From Ceratopteris richardii (lineage: Eukaryota; Streptophyta; Polypodiopsida; Polypodiales; Pteridaceae): a DNA stretch of 64,000 bases. Below the pieces are notes generated by a model. The model searched no databases, was not told where the DNA came from, and saw nothing but the letters and a program-made list of their open reading frames with translations. Every line of letters starts with the position of its first letter. The stretch's first letter is position 1. The DNA lies in assembly GCA_020310875.1 (NCBI GenBank), contig CM035414.1, forward strand, positions 199,333,260-199,397,259. Reading direction: 5' to 3'. The position numbers and the translations under genes are program-made. Positions 25,740 through 37,840 of the stretch are shown here, piece after piece.

Positions 25740-28690
25740 ATCCAAGGCCTACTACTTTTGATCACTCTAATTTTAAAAGTCATCTTCATAGTAGTTTGTA
25801 GCCAAAAGGACTCAAACTTAAGTTGGTTGAGATCTCTTCCACCCAAAGAATAGAGTCTCAAACTTAAGTTCAAGACTTCTTTCATATGATCAAAAAGACT
25901 CAAAATTAAGTTTATTGGGAGCTCTTGCATCCAATGAGAGGAGTTTCAAACTTAGGCATGAGCCTCATATGGTATGACCAAGAAGAACCAAACTTCAACT
26001 CATTGAAAGGCTCCGACTTAATTTTGAGCCTCTACTGCTTTGGATGTATGAGCTTCATAGCATATGGCCAAATAAGCTCAGACTTTAGGTGATCTAGAGC
26101 TCTTCTAGCCAAAGAGAACAGGGTTGGACTTAAGTTTGAGAATCGTAGTATATTACCAAAAAATCTAAAATCTAATTTGAATTAGAGTCTTGAACTGAAG
26201 TTCGAGCTTCATAGCATATGACCAAAAAGACTCAAACTTAAGTTCAAGCCTTGTAGCATATGATCAATACTCAAAATTAAGTTGATTGAGAGGCTTGAAC
26301 TTATTTCCAAGCCTGTACTCTTTTGGGTAGAAGAGCTAAGAAGCACAAACTTAAGTTTGAGTCTCTTAGCTCTTCCATCCAAAGAGAAAAGGCTCAAACT
26401 TAGGTTTGCACTTCGTACCATATGACCAAAAATGCTAACTTTTTTGATTGATAGAATCAAATGTAAGTTTATTCTTTACTCTTTTGGGCAGTAGATCTTA
26501 GAGGGTTGAACCTAAGTTGGAGTGTCATTCAATCAAACCTCAAAGTAGAATTGACTTGAGAGGCTTTGAATTACGTTTAAGACTCTACTCCTTTGTGGAA
26601 AGCTAATAGGCTTTAGCTTACGTTTGAGCCTCTACTGTTTTGGGTGGAACAGCTCATAGGTTTGAAATTAACTTCTACTATCTTTCAATTAAATTTCAAT
26701 GTAGATTAGACTTGGGAGGTTGGAACTTAAGTTGGAGGCTCTTCTCTTTAACTCCAAAATGTGGAGAGTCTAGCTTAAGTTGCATCCTCTTAGCTATTCT
26801 ATCCAAAGAGAAGAGGCTCCACTTATCCAAACCTCTACTCTTTTGGGTCGACGAGCTAAGAGGCTAGAACTTAATTTCGAGCCTCTTTTGATCGATGCTC
26901 TATGTAGATTTGTTTTAAGAGGCTCAAATTCCATTTTGAGGCTCTTCTCTTTTAGGTGGAAAAGCCAAGAGCCTGCGACTTAAGTTTGAGCCTAACACTT
27001 CACAAAAAAGACTCAAATTTAAGTTGATTGAGAGGTTGCAACTTAAGTTTGAGCCTCCAGTATTTTGGGTGGAAGACCTAAGACACTTAAAACTAAAGTG
27101 GAGTGTGTCTCAATCAAAGGTCAATGTCAATTTGACTATAGAGGCTTGAATTTAACTTGAAGCGTCTACTCTTTTGACTGAAAAAGCTCAAAGGCTCAAA
27201 AATTTTTTGTATCCTCATAACCTATTAAAAAAAAACTGAAACTTAATATCATTAAGACATGACCAAAAAGTCTAAGTTATAAGTTCATCGAGAGGATAAA
27301 CGATCAGTAGATTTGACTTGAGAGGCTCAAATTTGAGGTTGACACTCTACTCTTTTGGGTGGAAAAGCTTATAGGCTTGAACTTACCTTTGAAACACGAG
27401 TGTTCATCCCAAAGAGAAGAGATTAAAACTTCATAGCATGATCATTAAGACTCAAAATTAAATTTATTGTGAATTTAAGTTGGATCCTTGTAACATATTA
27501 AAGGCTCAATATTAACTTGATTGACAGGCTCGAACTTAAGTTCTAGCCTCCACTCTTTTGGGTGGATGTGCTAAGAGGCTCAAATTTGAGTTCCACCCTC
27601 CCTTGATCATAGCTGCACGTAGACTTGATTTGAGAGGCTCAAACTTTAGTCAGAGCCTCTACAGTTTTGGGTCATAGATCTAAGAGGTTTGAACTTACGT
27701 CGGAGCCTCTTTTGATCAAAGTTCAATGTATATCTAACTTGAGAGGCTCAAATTTGATTTCACGATTCTACTCTTTTGGATGTAAAAGCAAAGAGGCTTG
27801 AACTTAAGTTCAAGCCTCTTAACTCTTCCACCAAAATAAAAGAAGATCAAACCTAAGTTCAAGTGTCATGGAATATGCCCAAAAAGACTCAAATGTAAGT
27901 TCATTGAGAGGTGCAAACTTACATTCCAGCATCTAATCTTTTTATTGGTAGAGCTAAGAGGCTCCAATTTAAGTACAAGCCTCATCTTTTCTGCCAAAAA
28001 GAGTGAAGTATCAAAGTAAAATTCGAGCCTCTCAAGTTAAATATACATTGATCTTTGATTGAAAGAGGCTCAAACTTACGTTCAAACCTCTTAGTTCTAC
28101 CACCCAAAAACATCAAGGCTCAAACTTCAACTCGAGTCTCTCACATCAAATCTAGATTGAACTCTGGTTGAGGGAGGGTCGAACATAAGTTTGAGTCTCT
28201 CAGCTCCTCAATCCAAAAAAAGCAAAGGCTCAAGCTTAAGTTTGAACCTCTCAATAAACTTAATTCTGAATCTTTTTATTGATATGTTATGAGGATCATA
28301 ATTAATTTTGAGCATTTCAATAATCGTAAGTTTGGTTTGTTTTGTTCATATGTTGTGAACCTCAAACTTATGTTTGAGCCTCCTAATAACCTTAAGTTTT
28401 AGTCTTTTGGACTCAAACATATGACCAAAAAGACTTAAATCTAAGTTGGTTGAGAGGTTCAGACTTAAGTTTGATCGTTTATTCTTTTTGTCAGAATAGC
28501 TAAGAGGCTTGAATTTATGCCTCTAACTTAGGTTTGATCCTCTCTCCATTGAAGGTCTATGTAGATTTGACTTGAGAGGCCTAAATGTAACTTTGAGCAT
28601 CTACTCTTTGGATGAAAATGCTGAGAGGCTTGAACTTTCGTTCTAGCTTCGTACCATATAAAAAAAAGACTTAAACTTAAGCTCATTAAA
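25740..28690. repeat. Array of AACTTAAGTT palindromes with fixed spacers
   Basis: Dozens of imperfect palindromes centred on CTTAAG, of form GAGGCTCAAACTTAAG followed by its complement. They alternate with spacers such as CTCTTTTGGGTGGAAGAGCT or its complement, CATATGACCAAAAAGACTC, and GATCAAAGTTCAATGTAGAT. The basic step is about 50 bp and modules appear in both orientations. An exact 14-bp palindrome lies at 26346-26359. It has no coding potential. It looks like an old satellite or a degraded inverted-repeat-rich element. Confidence 0.85.
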
Positions 28691-29985
28691 ACCTAACGTG
28701 AAATCTTCATCCATGCAATTGAAATCATAATCAATCTTCTCAAAGCATATCTCATATACAAACGTGTGTATTTATATAATCGACGTGCAATTCAGAGGTG
28801 AAATTCTTTTAGATATGGAAGACAAGACACCATATCAGCTCCTTCAATCTCCATTTACATTTATTGTTAACAAACGCATAAGAAAAACCTATAATCATTG
28901 CCCAATCGTGCATCCTACTTGCTTTCTTTTGTTTCCATGAAGCTTTTTCTTTTGATCCCTTCATTTCCCTTTGCATTCGTTTATGAAATGCAACAAATTC
29001 GTTTCTTTCTTTTCCCCCTTCATTCTCTCTTTTGTCTTCTTTTCTCCCATGTTAGATGAAGAAAAGTTTTATCTTTTTGAAGGTTTTAAGACTTTTTTTG
29101 CTTTATGGTTTTTCGAATGTATTTGATATGTGTGAGTAATTCCTAATGGGATTCGTCAAACAAGAATCAAGATTAATTTTAAAAGAATAAATATGGTACA
29201 TAAATTAGAGATATAGATTGTTCACATGAAAAAGTGTAATCTTTTAGCATACATTTGACTCGCACACTAACATGTGGCTTAAGAAGAACTATTCTTCTAG
29301 ACGAATTTCATAAGTGAGTGAGATGAAACACGAAACCCAATCTCATAGAAAGGTCGATGCATTTGACAATGTCACCAATACATGAATTCTCATAAAATAG
29401 CATGACATTGAACAATGTACAATTGATCCCGAGCGAAAGGATGACAGTGGAATTTTATAAAGAATGTGATGCAACAACAATCTTAAACATCAACTTATCA
29501 TTCTAATGACAAAGAAAAGAGTAAAAAATTATCTTGATATACATATTAAATATCAAATGAAAGATGCTAATTTTGATCTTTCGCAAATGATGAAGCTGAC
29601 GAACCCAAGTTAATAGCTAGACCTTCTCTTCGAAATTTTATCAAACATATTCGAATACCAAGATAGTTTAGATATCTTCTCACAGAATAACCCGAGGAGC
29701 CGTGGTCAAGTTGAGAATTAGAAAATTTGACAATTAGAAAATTAGTAGATATTTTTCCACTTCTACCAATGAAAAATTAGATAGACATTCAATGGAAAAA
29801 CCAATGGAAAGATATCTATCTCTTTAATGGCACATATTTTGTCATATATCTGTATTCCTACATGGTATGTGTGTGTGTGAGAGAGAGAGAGAGAGCAACT
29901 AAGGTATGCGATTCTTGTCGAACTGCATGCAAGAGATCACTGTTACATATACGTTCCTGGATTTCCATCAATGATTCTTATTTTT
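28691..29985. other. AT-rich spacer, no gene seen
   Basis: No conserved frame or element was recognised. A TG/GA microsatellite is at about 29868-29895. Around 28793-28826 a stretch resembles part of 18S rRNA (CAGAGGTGAAATTCTT exact, then a looser match), too short to call. Confidence 0.5.
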
Positions 29986-29989
29986 GTAT

Positions 29990-30825
29990 TAGTCGATGCT
30001 TGCGTTGACGATCTCCTTCATGTCAACGTCCTCTATCGACATTCAACCTCTTCATGGAATTTAGATTTTGTGTGGAAAATTCTCCATCATGGAGTCTCAA
30101 CTAATAGTAGATCTAATGAACTGTGTTGGCTTTTCACTTGTGTAAGCATTACGTCCATGAGTGATCAACTAATGTTAGATCTAATAAACTGTGTTGGGCT
30201 CCTCACTCGTGTAAGCATTACGTCCATGGGTGACAGGACCTTTGTCATTTGTTCTTCTCATGTCGTAGAATCTTTCCTATCTAGAAGTCTCTAGCCAAGA
30301 TTTTGAGCTTAATAGGGTGAATGAGCTCCAAACAACCATTACTTGGAGATGGAATTGGTTGTCCTTCTGCTTTGTGGAATGCCATCAAAGGGGAAGCACT
30401 CTAGAGGACATGGAAAGTAAGATGTGTGATCAAATTTGATGGCCATCAAAGAGAGTGGTCAATTGAGAAATCTCTATACTCGTTAAGTAGAGGAATATGT
30501 AATTGTAAAAAATCTCCACCATTCAAACACAGTAGAATGTCTTTCTTTGAGAACAACAAGATGAAAAGTAAGTGGATCGCTCATGAAGACCATGAAAAAA
30601 TCATTGAACTTATCACAAACTCTCCTTAAAACATGTGTCTCCCTTTGAATCCTAGTTTCCCACCAATTTTGATATATCATAGCCTTTAGGCCATTATATC
30701 CCTGCTTTGAAAGATATATGGGATCCCAAGGGCACTTAACCCAGTTATTGTATATTTGTTCTTTTATTAATTGAAGCATGGGAGAATAGGATACGAATAA
30801 ATTTCATTTTATGAAAAAAAAATGT
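29990..30825 (+). mobile_element. LINE (L1-type) 3' fragment, + strand
   Basis: Translated pieces match the zf-RVT end of the LINE at 33160-37840: WKILHHGVSTN against WQILHHGIRTN, and ALWNAIKGEAL then REWSIEK against TLWNAMRGEVL then KGWSIEK. The frame is broken by several stops and shifts. It ends with GCATGGGAGAATAGG and an A run at about 30816-30824, so this is a 5'-truncated, polyadenylated copy. It is tail-to-tail with the next LINE. Confidence 0.75.
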
Positions 30826-30894
30826 TGGAAGGATGTTCCAGGTGCTAATGTTATGAGAAGATTGTTTAAAACTTTTCTCATCGCATTTTCTTTT

Positions 30895-32440
30895 TTTTAT
30901 ATATAAAAGAGGAAGCTCATCCTTAGCCTACTCTGCCATGCTTTGGTTAAAATAAACAAAAATACAAGTACAAGTGAATGGGCCTAGCACCCATGGGACC
31001 CCATGAATCCCACAAATCAAGGGAAGAACATACAACGGAGATTGATAACCACTTCTTCCCCATCATGTGGGGCCCATTTGGCTTTAATCTTGTTATTCTA
31101 AAGGAGAAATACTCTATGGTGCCTAAAGGGTGAGGACTTTTTACAATCCGATATTCTTTTGCCTAGAAGGAAAAGAGATTTCTCCAGAGACCCTTCTTTA
31201 GGAGGGTCTCCAAAATAGGAAACACATCTCTCTCTCTCCAAATCTTCTAGAGGGTGTCACCTCTTATAACATTCCACAATGATGAGGAGCATCCAGTTGC
31301 CTTGACTAGAAGTGCTTGCTTCCAATTGATCTGTTCCTCAAGAAATAAGATTTTTTTCATGAATCTGCTAGATTGAGATAAATTTGGGGCACGAGAAGAA
31401 AATATGTTTTAAATCCTCAATGCTAGGATGACACCTCTTACATCATGGAGGAGCCCCATAAATTTTTCTAGCCTTTCATTTAGTCCACATTCCCTGCTGG
31501 AGGATTTGCCACATGAGCACCGACTTTTTTATCTCAATGAGGGGGTGCAAGAGACATGAACTTCAGATCCCACCACAAGCCCGTCCATGTAAGACAAAAC
31601 TTCTTACTAAGCATGATATGATTAGTCCGAATTCTCCTTGATCCTAGGATTCAAGCTATTACCGTTGTGCCATTCAAGACCTTCTTGGTGGGGAGGGTCA
31701 TGCCCGATGAGAGGCAGGTCTTTGAGCATTCCCAAGCGATGCAACTACTCTACAAAAAGCAGCCATTCTTCAAAGTTCACTTTAATTTCTAGGTCAAGAT
31801 TCTCAAATCTAATCCATTGGCTAGATTCTTGATTCGAGAGGTGTTTCCAATACCAAAAAGCCTTGTTGTAGAGCTTTTTAGGTTTTTGTAGGTTCCAAGA
31901 CTCACACCTCTAATGCCCTTGATAGGGAACCAAATCTAATCATTCTGTCTGATACCTACCACCCATTTCCAATATTGAGTAATTCTGATGAGCTGTTTGA
32001 CCTTGTTCCAACTCTTCCACAGAGAGCAAAGCAAACTCAAGTCTTTAAGAGACATCGAAAGCACGGAGAGTAGAAGGTTGAGAAGGCCTAGGTCCTTCCA
32101 ACTAGAGTGACCCACAGGCGTAAGATTATTCTTGTTCCTGAAGATAAGCATGGCCCAAGGGGCCTCATTGTTACACCAAGCTTTGATAAGCCATATAGTA
32201 ACCAACTTGTTCACCATTCCTTGAATGTCCAGAATGCCCAAACCCCCATGGTCCTTTTGGCCAATACAAGTAGTCCATTTAAATTTGGGGATATCACTTC
32301 TGTTGGGGTCACCCGTCCAGAGAAAGTTTTTGCAAATTCTTTCCAATTTGATTATCTCTTGATCCTTGAGTCTCCAATAGGAGAGAAAGTAAATAGACAA
32401 TGAGAAAAGGAATGTATTAATTACCATTTTCTTTACCACG
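30895..32440 (-). mobile_element. LINE (L1-type) 3' fragment, - strand
   Basis: A 504-bp open stretch (32439-31936) encodes the post-RT part of ORF2: FLSYWRLKDQEIIKLERICK, NFLWTGDPNRSDIPKFKW, GGLGILD and LWKSWNKVK. It is closely related to 34260-34800. Lower coordinates carry the degraded zf-RVT region and the family 3' end (GCATGGCAGAGTAGGCTAAG on the - strand, then CTTCCTCTTTTATATATAAA). It lacks the endonuclease and the RT core, so it is 5'-truncated. Confidence 0.82.
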
Positions 32441-33160
32441 TATTAGAGTGAAATTTATTACTTTGTCGGCAGCAATGTACATTCCTGTCAAAAAAAAAAT
32501 CCAAAAAAGGTGGTGGAAGGAAGGCTAGAAAGAAAAAGGAAACTGAACAAAAGATGACATTGATCATATGATAAAAGAACTGAGGACGAAGTTATAGTGA
32601 AACGTTCCACATCTTTCTCAAGACTAAAACTCTTTTGCGGAGGTCTTATTTTCTCCCGCCAAATGTTCACTTGTTTATGTTGAATGTGGAAATTAGCAAT
32701 TGCGGTCGCAAATGTGAATAGAAGGTGTTTTGGATGGAAGTATAAGCTCGAGATGGTCAATGGAATTTACGGCATGGCTAGTCCGCTCCTTCGTCAAAAA
32801 TGACAACATGGAACTTTGCCATCAGAATCATCTCGCGATCGTCACGAATAGCATCGATGAATAGCAAGAGATTCATTGACGGACTACGCAAGCATCGAAG
32901 AATGCAAAAATAAGCATCGATGAGCAAATGTGATCTCCTACCTCCAGTCCCTCTTTGCGGGTCTTATCCAAAAGGAGTCCCGTAGCTCTCCGCCTTTGCA
33001 GTTCCTCTTTGCTGATCTTGTTTGCCAGATCCAATCGAAAGTCCAGTTTCAAACTCATCTGCACTTTGACGATGCCAAGGACACTAATCTCGCACTTCGA
33101 CGATCCCAAAGATACGTCCTCCATTGATCTCTTGGTTGGCCTCTTCTTGGAATTTTCTTG
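32441..33160. other. Spacer between two LINE copies
   Basis: No recognised element. Around 32760-33120 the sequence is richer in CpG (CTCGCGATCGTCACG, GCATCGATGA repeated), with short frames on both strands but no family match. Confidence 0.5.
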
Positions 33161-33459
33161 GTAATATAAAGGAAGTTCGGCATTAGCCTACTCTCTCAGG
33201 CTTGAATTAAATAAAGAAAAGTACAAGAGAAGGGGACTAGTGCCCACGGGACCCCCCAAATCCCACAAAGCAGGGGAAGCTTTTACAGAGCTTACAGAGC
33301 TTAGATGGCATTACAAAGAAGGTTAATTACCCTCTCATCACCCTCATGTGGGGCCCACTTGGGTTTAAGCTTGTTATTGATCAAAAGGAGTACTTGATGA
33401 TGCCTGAAGGGGGGGAGGGACTTCTTATAATTAACAATCCTTTTGCCAAGGAGGAACAA

Positions 33460-33996
33460 TCATTTCTCAATTGACCACCCTTTGGGGGAGTCACCAAAGT
33501 TGAAAGCACATCTTTCCCGCCAGATCTTCCATAGGACCTCCCCTCTCATGGCGTTCCAGAGAGTCGCAAAGCAGTAGATCGCTTCTTCCAGCAGGGCCTG
33601 TTGCCAACTGAGATGTTTCTGAAGTCTAATTTTCTTTCCAACCGTATGCCAAAGTCTCTTGGAGTTGGGGCAGGTAAAGAAGTTGTGTGAAACATCTTCA
33701 ATAGACCGGTAGCAGCGTTTGCACCAAGGAGGAATCCCACAAAATTTGCTAGCCTTAAGGTTGGTCCTGATTCCATGATGAAGAATTTGCCATAAGAGGA
33801 CAGACTTTTTGATTTCTATGAGGGGGTGCCAGATAGCCATGAACTTCATGTCCCACCGAAGCCGCGTCCATGACAGGCACCACTTCTTGTTGAGGTTAAC
33901 GTGATAGTCAATCATTTCTTTGATGTTCGGGATTTTTGATAGGCTATTCCCATTGAGCCATTTGAGACCAAGTGAGCTCGACGTGTCGTGTCCCAT
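33460..33996 (-). pseudogene. LINE ORF2 C-terminal zf-RVT region
   Basis: 179 residues with KKSVLLWQILHHGIRTN, then FCGIPPWCKRC, DVSHNFFTCPNSKRLW and WNAMRGEVLWKIWRERCAF. This is the zinc-binding RT-associated domain typical of plant L1 ORF2 tails (Cys-x2-Cys, then His and Cys further on). It is in a different frame from the preceding ORF2 part, so at least one frameshift separates them. Confidence 0.85.
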
Positions 33997-34928
33997 GAGA
34001 AGGCAAAATTTGTGCCGGTCCTAGGCGAGACATCTGCTTTGCAAAGTGTTCCAGCCTTCGTACGAAATGTTGACGCTAGGGTCAATATCCTCGAAGTTGA
34101 TCCAACGGTTGGTGTCTTGTTTCCAGAGATGTTTCCATTTTTTGAAGCCTTTGTTCCATAACTTCTTGGCATTTTGAATGTTCCAAGAATCCAGATGTGG
34201 ATGCCATGTATCGAAAACCAGATAGAGTCGTTTTGTCTTATACCGCCTGCCCACTTTGAGTCTTCGCTTATTCTTGTGTAGCTTTTGACTTTATTCCAAC
34301 TCTTCCATAGGGAGCACACGAGATTTGAGCCTTTCGAGAAGACGAGGATCGGGGAAAACAACAAGGTCAAGATGTCAAGATTCTTCCAATTTGGGAAACC
34401 CATGAGAGCCAACTCATTCTTGTTTCTGAAGATCAACTTGGCCCAGGAGGCCTCCCCGTTGCACCAAGACTTAATCATCCATTTGGCTGCCAGTTTGTTA
34501 TCCATGCACCCATTGTCCAGGATACCAAGTCCCCCACTATCTCTATGGCTCGTGCAGATGGACCATTTGATTTTAGGCACCCCCCTCCTATTGTGGTCGC
34601 CCGTCCAAAGGAAGTTTCTACAGATACTATCCAGTTTGGACAGATCTTGCTCTTTGGGTCTCCAACAAGAAAGGAAATAAATGGTAGAAGATAAGAGGAA
34701 TGTGTTGATAATTATAGCACGACCAACAAGATTGATTTGCATACCTCTCCAATAGTTAAGCTTGTTCCACTGCTGTTCCAAAGAGACGCCAAACCCCAAG
34801 GGAATCCCAAGAGCGCCGAAACATTTGGCCCTACGGAATGATTTGACAGCCATGATTAATGAGAAGGTCGGGTTGTGACCCAACAATAGCTCTAAAGGCG
34901 GTCTTAGAGTGGTTGATTGTGGGTCCAA
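33997..34928 (-). pseudogene. LINE ORF2 post-RT region
   Basis: Contains LGIPLGFGVSLEQQWNKLNY, GRAIIINTFLLSSTIYFLSC, ICRNFLWTGDHNRRGVPKIK and CSLWKSWNKVKSYTRI, the thumb-like and connecting region of plant L1 ORF2. The last third of the open frame no longer resembles the family, which places a frameshift near 34200. Confidence 0.82.
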
Positions 34929-34949
34929 AGGCTTAACAAAAAGTAGTCA

Positions 34950-35802
34950 GATACCTCTAGAATGTCTCTAGGCTGGTACTATCTTTGTGAACAAATGCGT
35001 TCATATCATCGGCAAATAGTCTCATGGTGATCTGACTGTGATCATGAGGCAAATAGAGGCCTCTGATATTACGAGCTTCCACGTGATGCTCCACCAGCCT
35101 GCTAAGCCCTTCCGTGGCAATGGCAAAGATAAGGGGAGCCAATGGGCACCCTTGTCTGATAGATCTTCTAAGTTTGATCACCTTCGAAAGCTTGCCATTA
35201 ATGTTAATTTGGGTCGATGCCTTTCCGAGAAGGGTCGTGATCATCTTGGTGAATTTCTGACTACATCCAAGATCTTGGAGCGACTGCAGAATATAGTCCC
35301 ATTCCAGCCTATCGTAGGCTTTATCAAAGTCGATATTGAGGAAGACCACATCTTGTTTAGATTGATTTGCAAATTCAAGACCTTCCGAGATATCTATAAT
35401 GGTATCCAAAATTGACCTGCCTTTGATGAAACCTTTTTGGTCCTCGCTTAACCACGCTCTCAAGTGGCAAGAGATTCTGTTGGCAATGACTTTGGCAATG
35501 ATCTTGTATCCTGTTTGGAGCATCGTAATAGGACGCCAATTCTCTATTATGTTCTTTTCCACTTTTTTGTGTATTAACTTGATAATGCCGTTGTTGAGAA
35601 CTTGAACCAAACAAAGAGGGGTGGCAACCACCAACTTGAAGGATTTAAAGAACTCATTAGTGAGCCCATTGGGTCCCGGGCTTTTATGAGAAGGGAGGGT
35701 ATCAATGACCTCAATGATTTCTGCTTCAGAGATAGGGGCATGAAGCAGGGAGCGAAGGTTGAGTGGTATCTTGTGGGGGGAAACCCTAGATATGGCTGCC
35801 AT
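34950..35802 (-). pseudogene. LINE ORF2 reverse transcriptase core
   Basis: Motifs in order: HKSPGPNGLTNEFFKSF, ENWRPITMLQTGYKIIAKV, EDQKGFIKGRSILDTI, NIDFDKAYDRLEWDYI, RQGCPLAPLIFAIATEGLS and the catalytic FADD (RLFADDMNAF). It copies LINE RNA into DNA at the nicked target. The catalytic Asp residues are present, but the frame is shifted relative to both neighbours. Confidence 0.9.
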
Positions 35803-36209
35803 ACAGTCCCTTCTATGGTGGAAGAGGGGTTCGAGGTCCCCAGGAGTCTCGTAAAGTGCCCTTCAATGATCCCAAAATTATCTTCTTCCGTATTGCATAC
35901 ATTGCCATTTAAGTCTAGCAATAAGGGGATCGATTCTCTGTTATGTTTCCTTTTAAGGATACGGCACATCTCTTTGGTGGGTTTGTCGGCTTTGCCAGCC
36001 CACCACTCCTTGAAGAAAATTTGCAAATTTTTCCTTTGTATTTCCTCCTCGTATCTCAACAGTGCTCTGATTTTTCGAAGACCTTTTTGGGCTTGAGATT
36101 TACCTTTGTTCACTTCCTCCTCGAGCCTCTAGAGTCTATGATATAGAGCTTCTCTACGAGCCCGCCGCACAATCTCGAGCATCTTCCTACATCTAATCAT
36201 GATTTGTCA
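35574..36209 (-). pseudogene. LINE ORF2 linker between endonuclease and RT
   Basis: Same frame as the endonuclease. It encodes RRAREALYHRL, RLEEEVNKGK, EEIQRKNLQIFFKEWWAGKA, RKHNRESIPLLLDLNG and a FTRLLG motif, standard for L1 linkers. Two nonsense codons interrupt its start: TGA at 36207 (expected Trp) and TAG near 36129 (expected Gln). Confidence 0.75.
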
Positions 36210-37070
36210 TGACTTATCGACCGCACTTCTCCAGCACTTGGCTGGGGACAAGCCGGAGGCGAACGCCTCCTTCCACACATCAGCAATTTCTTGGTGGACG
36301 GAGGGGAGAGAGAAGGAGGGCATACTGGCGTGGAACCAAGGAGCCTTACGGATCTTGGTGGAAGGTTGGAAAGTGATAACGATCTGGTAGTGATCAGAGA
36401 TGGTGAGGTCGGTGCGTTGCGAGAGGGAAGGGTGGCCCCACTGATGAGTAAAGCTCTGAGAAATGTAGCATCTATCAAGTCTAGCTTTCCTCAGGTCCCA
36501 GCCCGCTTGGAGATTTGACCAAGAAAAGCCATTCGAATCTTTGAATTCGACCAAATCCAAGTGAAATTTGGTTTTATCCCACGTTTCTTTCTCCCGACTA
36601 TCGATGACCCTACCCTTGCCCATCCATCTGTCCATAGGGTCCTCCACCATGTTGAAGTCACCACAAATAAGCACGTTGTGGGGGAGCAAGTCCAAGGAGG
36701 CCCAAGTGTTCAGTCTCTCTAACTCCCCATTAGGGGCATACAAAGAAACTACAGTAAAACAAAAAGGAGCACCAAAAGAAACAGCAATCCATCGATGGCA
36801 TTCATCTTAAATGGAGTTCTCAAGCTTTTCAAACCAGAAATGATTAATACCGATTACCATTCCACCAGACCCCCGTTGGTGCACCCTTGAAATCCAAACA
36901 TGGGTCGGGGAGACATGTCTAAGCCGTTTCTGGAGGTCTTCTCCGTCAATTTTAATATGTTGGATACATATAAATACTGGGTTTAGGCTAATGTCGCAAA
37001 GCCATTGACCAATGATGGTCGCTCTTGAGGGGTCGGTTAGCCCTCTAGCGTTTAACGAGATGATGGTCAT
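36207..37070 (-). pseudogene. LINE ORF2 endonuclease (EEP family)
   Basis: Starts MTIISLNARGLTDPSRATI and includes the metal-site region FICIQHIK, the core VSLYAPNGELER, ICGDFNMVEDPMDRW, RLDRCYIS and TISDHYQIV. The endonuclease nicks target DNA to prime reverse transcription. The Glu usual in the QETK motif is His here, so the active site is lost. One TAA nonsense codon lies at 36807; the frame is otherwise continuous across it. Confidence 0.87.
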
Positions 37071-37627
37071 TGTCGTAGTGAGCCCTCTTTGTGGGAGGGA
37101 GCTTTGTCCTTTCTTTTCTTGGATTCAACTTTCTTTTTCGCTAGGATCGGATCCCAAATTAGCAATAGGTTCTTGTGGGGGCTTTTCCAAGGTAACTCCA
37201 TAGGTTGTTCTCCTTCGCGGGATGCCTCTTGCTGGGAAGAACTAGGCACCGTCTTCGACACTGTTTCCGGAGTAGTCGATCTGATGATGGAGCTTTTACT
37301 ATCCATGTTATCTTCGTTACTAGTAGTAAAGCCATCTTCTTTGCTTGTAGTGTAACCCTCCTGGGAGGTTTCTTTATTGTCACGGATCTCTAGGGCTTTG
37401 TCGTTGCTGTCCACCTCAAGTTGGTTCCCACTTGGGTAGTCAAACTCATTGATCTCCTTTTCCAGATTGCAATACAAGTTGCTAGAAGGGATAACTGACA
37501 TGTTGTTTCGATTTGCAGTCGCCCTAGGGCTTCTTTTTCTTCTTCTTCTAACTTCGATAAACCCATCTGCATCAGCTTCTAGATTACAGGGGCCCTTGAC
37601 ATCCTCATCCTTCCTCGAGTGAGTCAA
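37067..37627 (-). pseudogene. LINE ORF1-like C-terminal part
   Basis: 186 residues, charged and low-complexity, with DADGFIEVRRRRKRSPRATA and repeated EDGFTTSNED segments; it ends just before the endonuclease ATG. Position and basic composition fit the end of a plant LINE ORF1 (RNA-binding). No zinc knuckle is seen in the part present. Confidence 0.5.
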
Positions 37628-37840
37628 AGGCCCTTTGTTGTCTTGAGCCCTTTTCTTGGTTTCTTGGAAGTTGCTTGACTTGAACTAACGAACGTTACTT
37701 GGATTTGTTTCCTGCTTGACTTGATTATAGGCACATCCATTTGTTTGGGGGTGGGAAGCAAATGTGCTCTCCTGTCCGTACTTCGTCCCCATCCATCTTC
37801 TATGGAAAGGGTCCCATTATGGGAAACCTTCAAAAGAGAT

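Larger units (their letters stand above)
33160..37840 (-). mobile_element. LINE (L1-type), near full-length, - strand
   Basis: Going down in coordinates: end of an ORF1-like region, apurinic endonuclease, linker, reverse transcriptase, post-RT region, zf-RVT, and a 3' end matching the other two copies (GAGAGAGTAGGCTAATGCCG on the - strand near 33190). ORF2 has at least three nonsense codons and about three frameshifts. The 5' end is somewhere near 37840, where a Copia fossil begins. No clear target duplication was found. Confidence 0.88.

Noticed and set aside
29971-30294. A small + strand host gene of 107 residues
   Set aside because: Its residues WKILHHGVSTN align with the zf-RVT region of the nearby LINE, so it is a LINE fragment.
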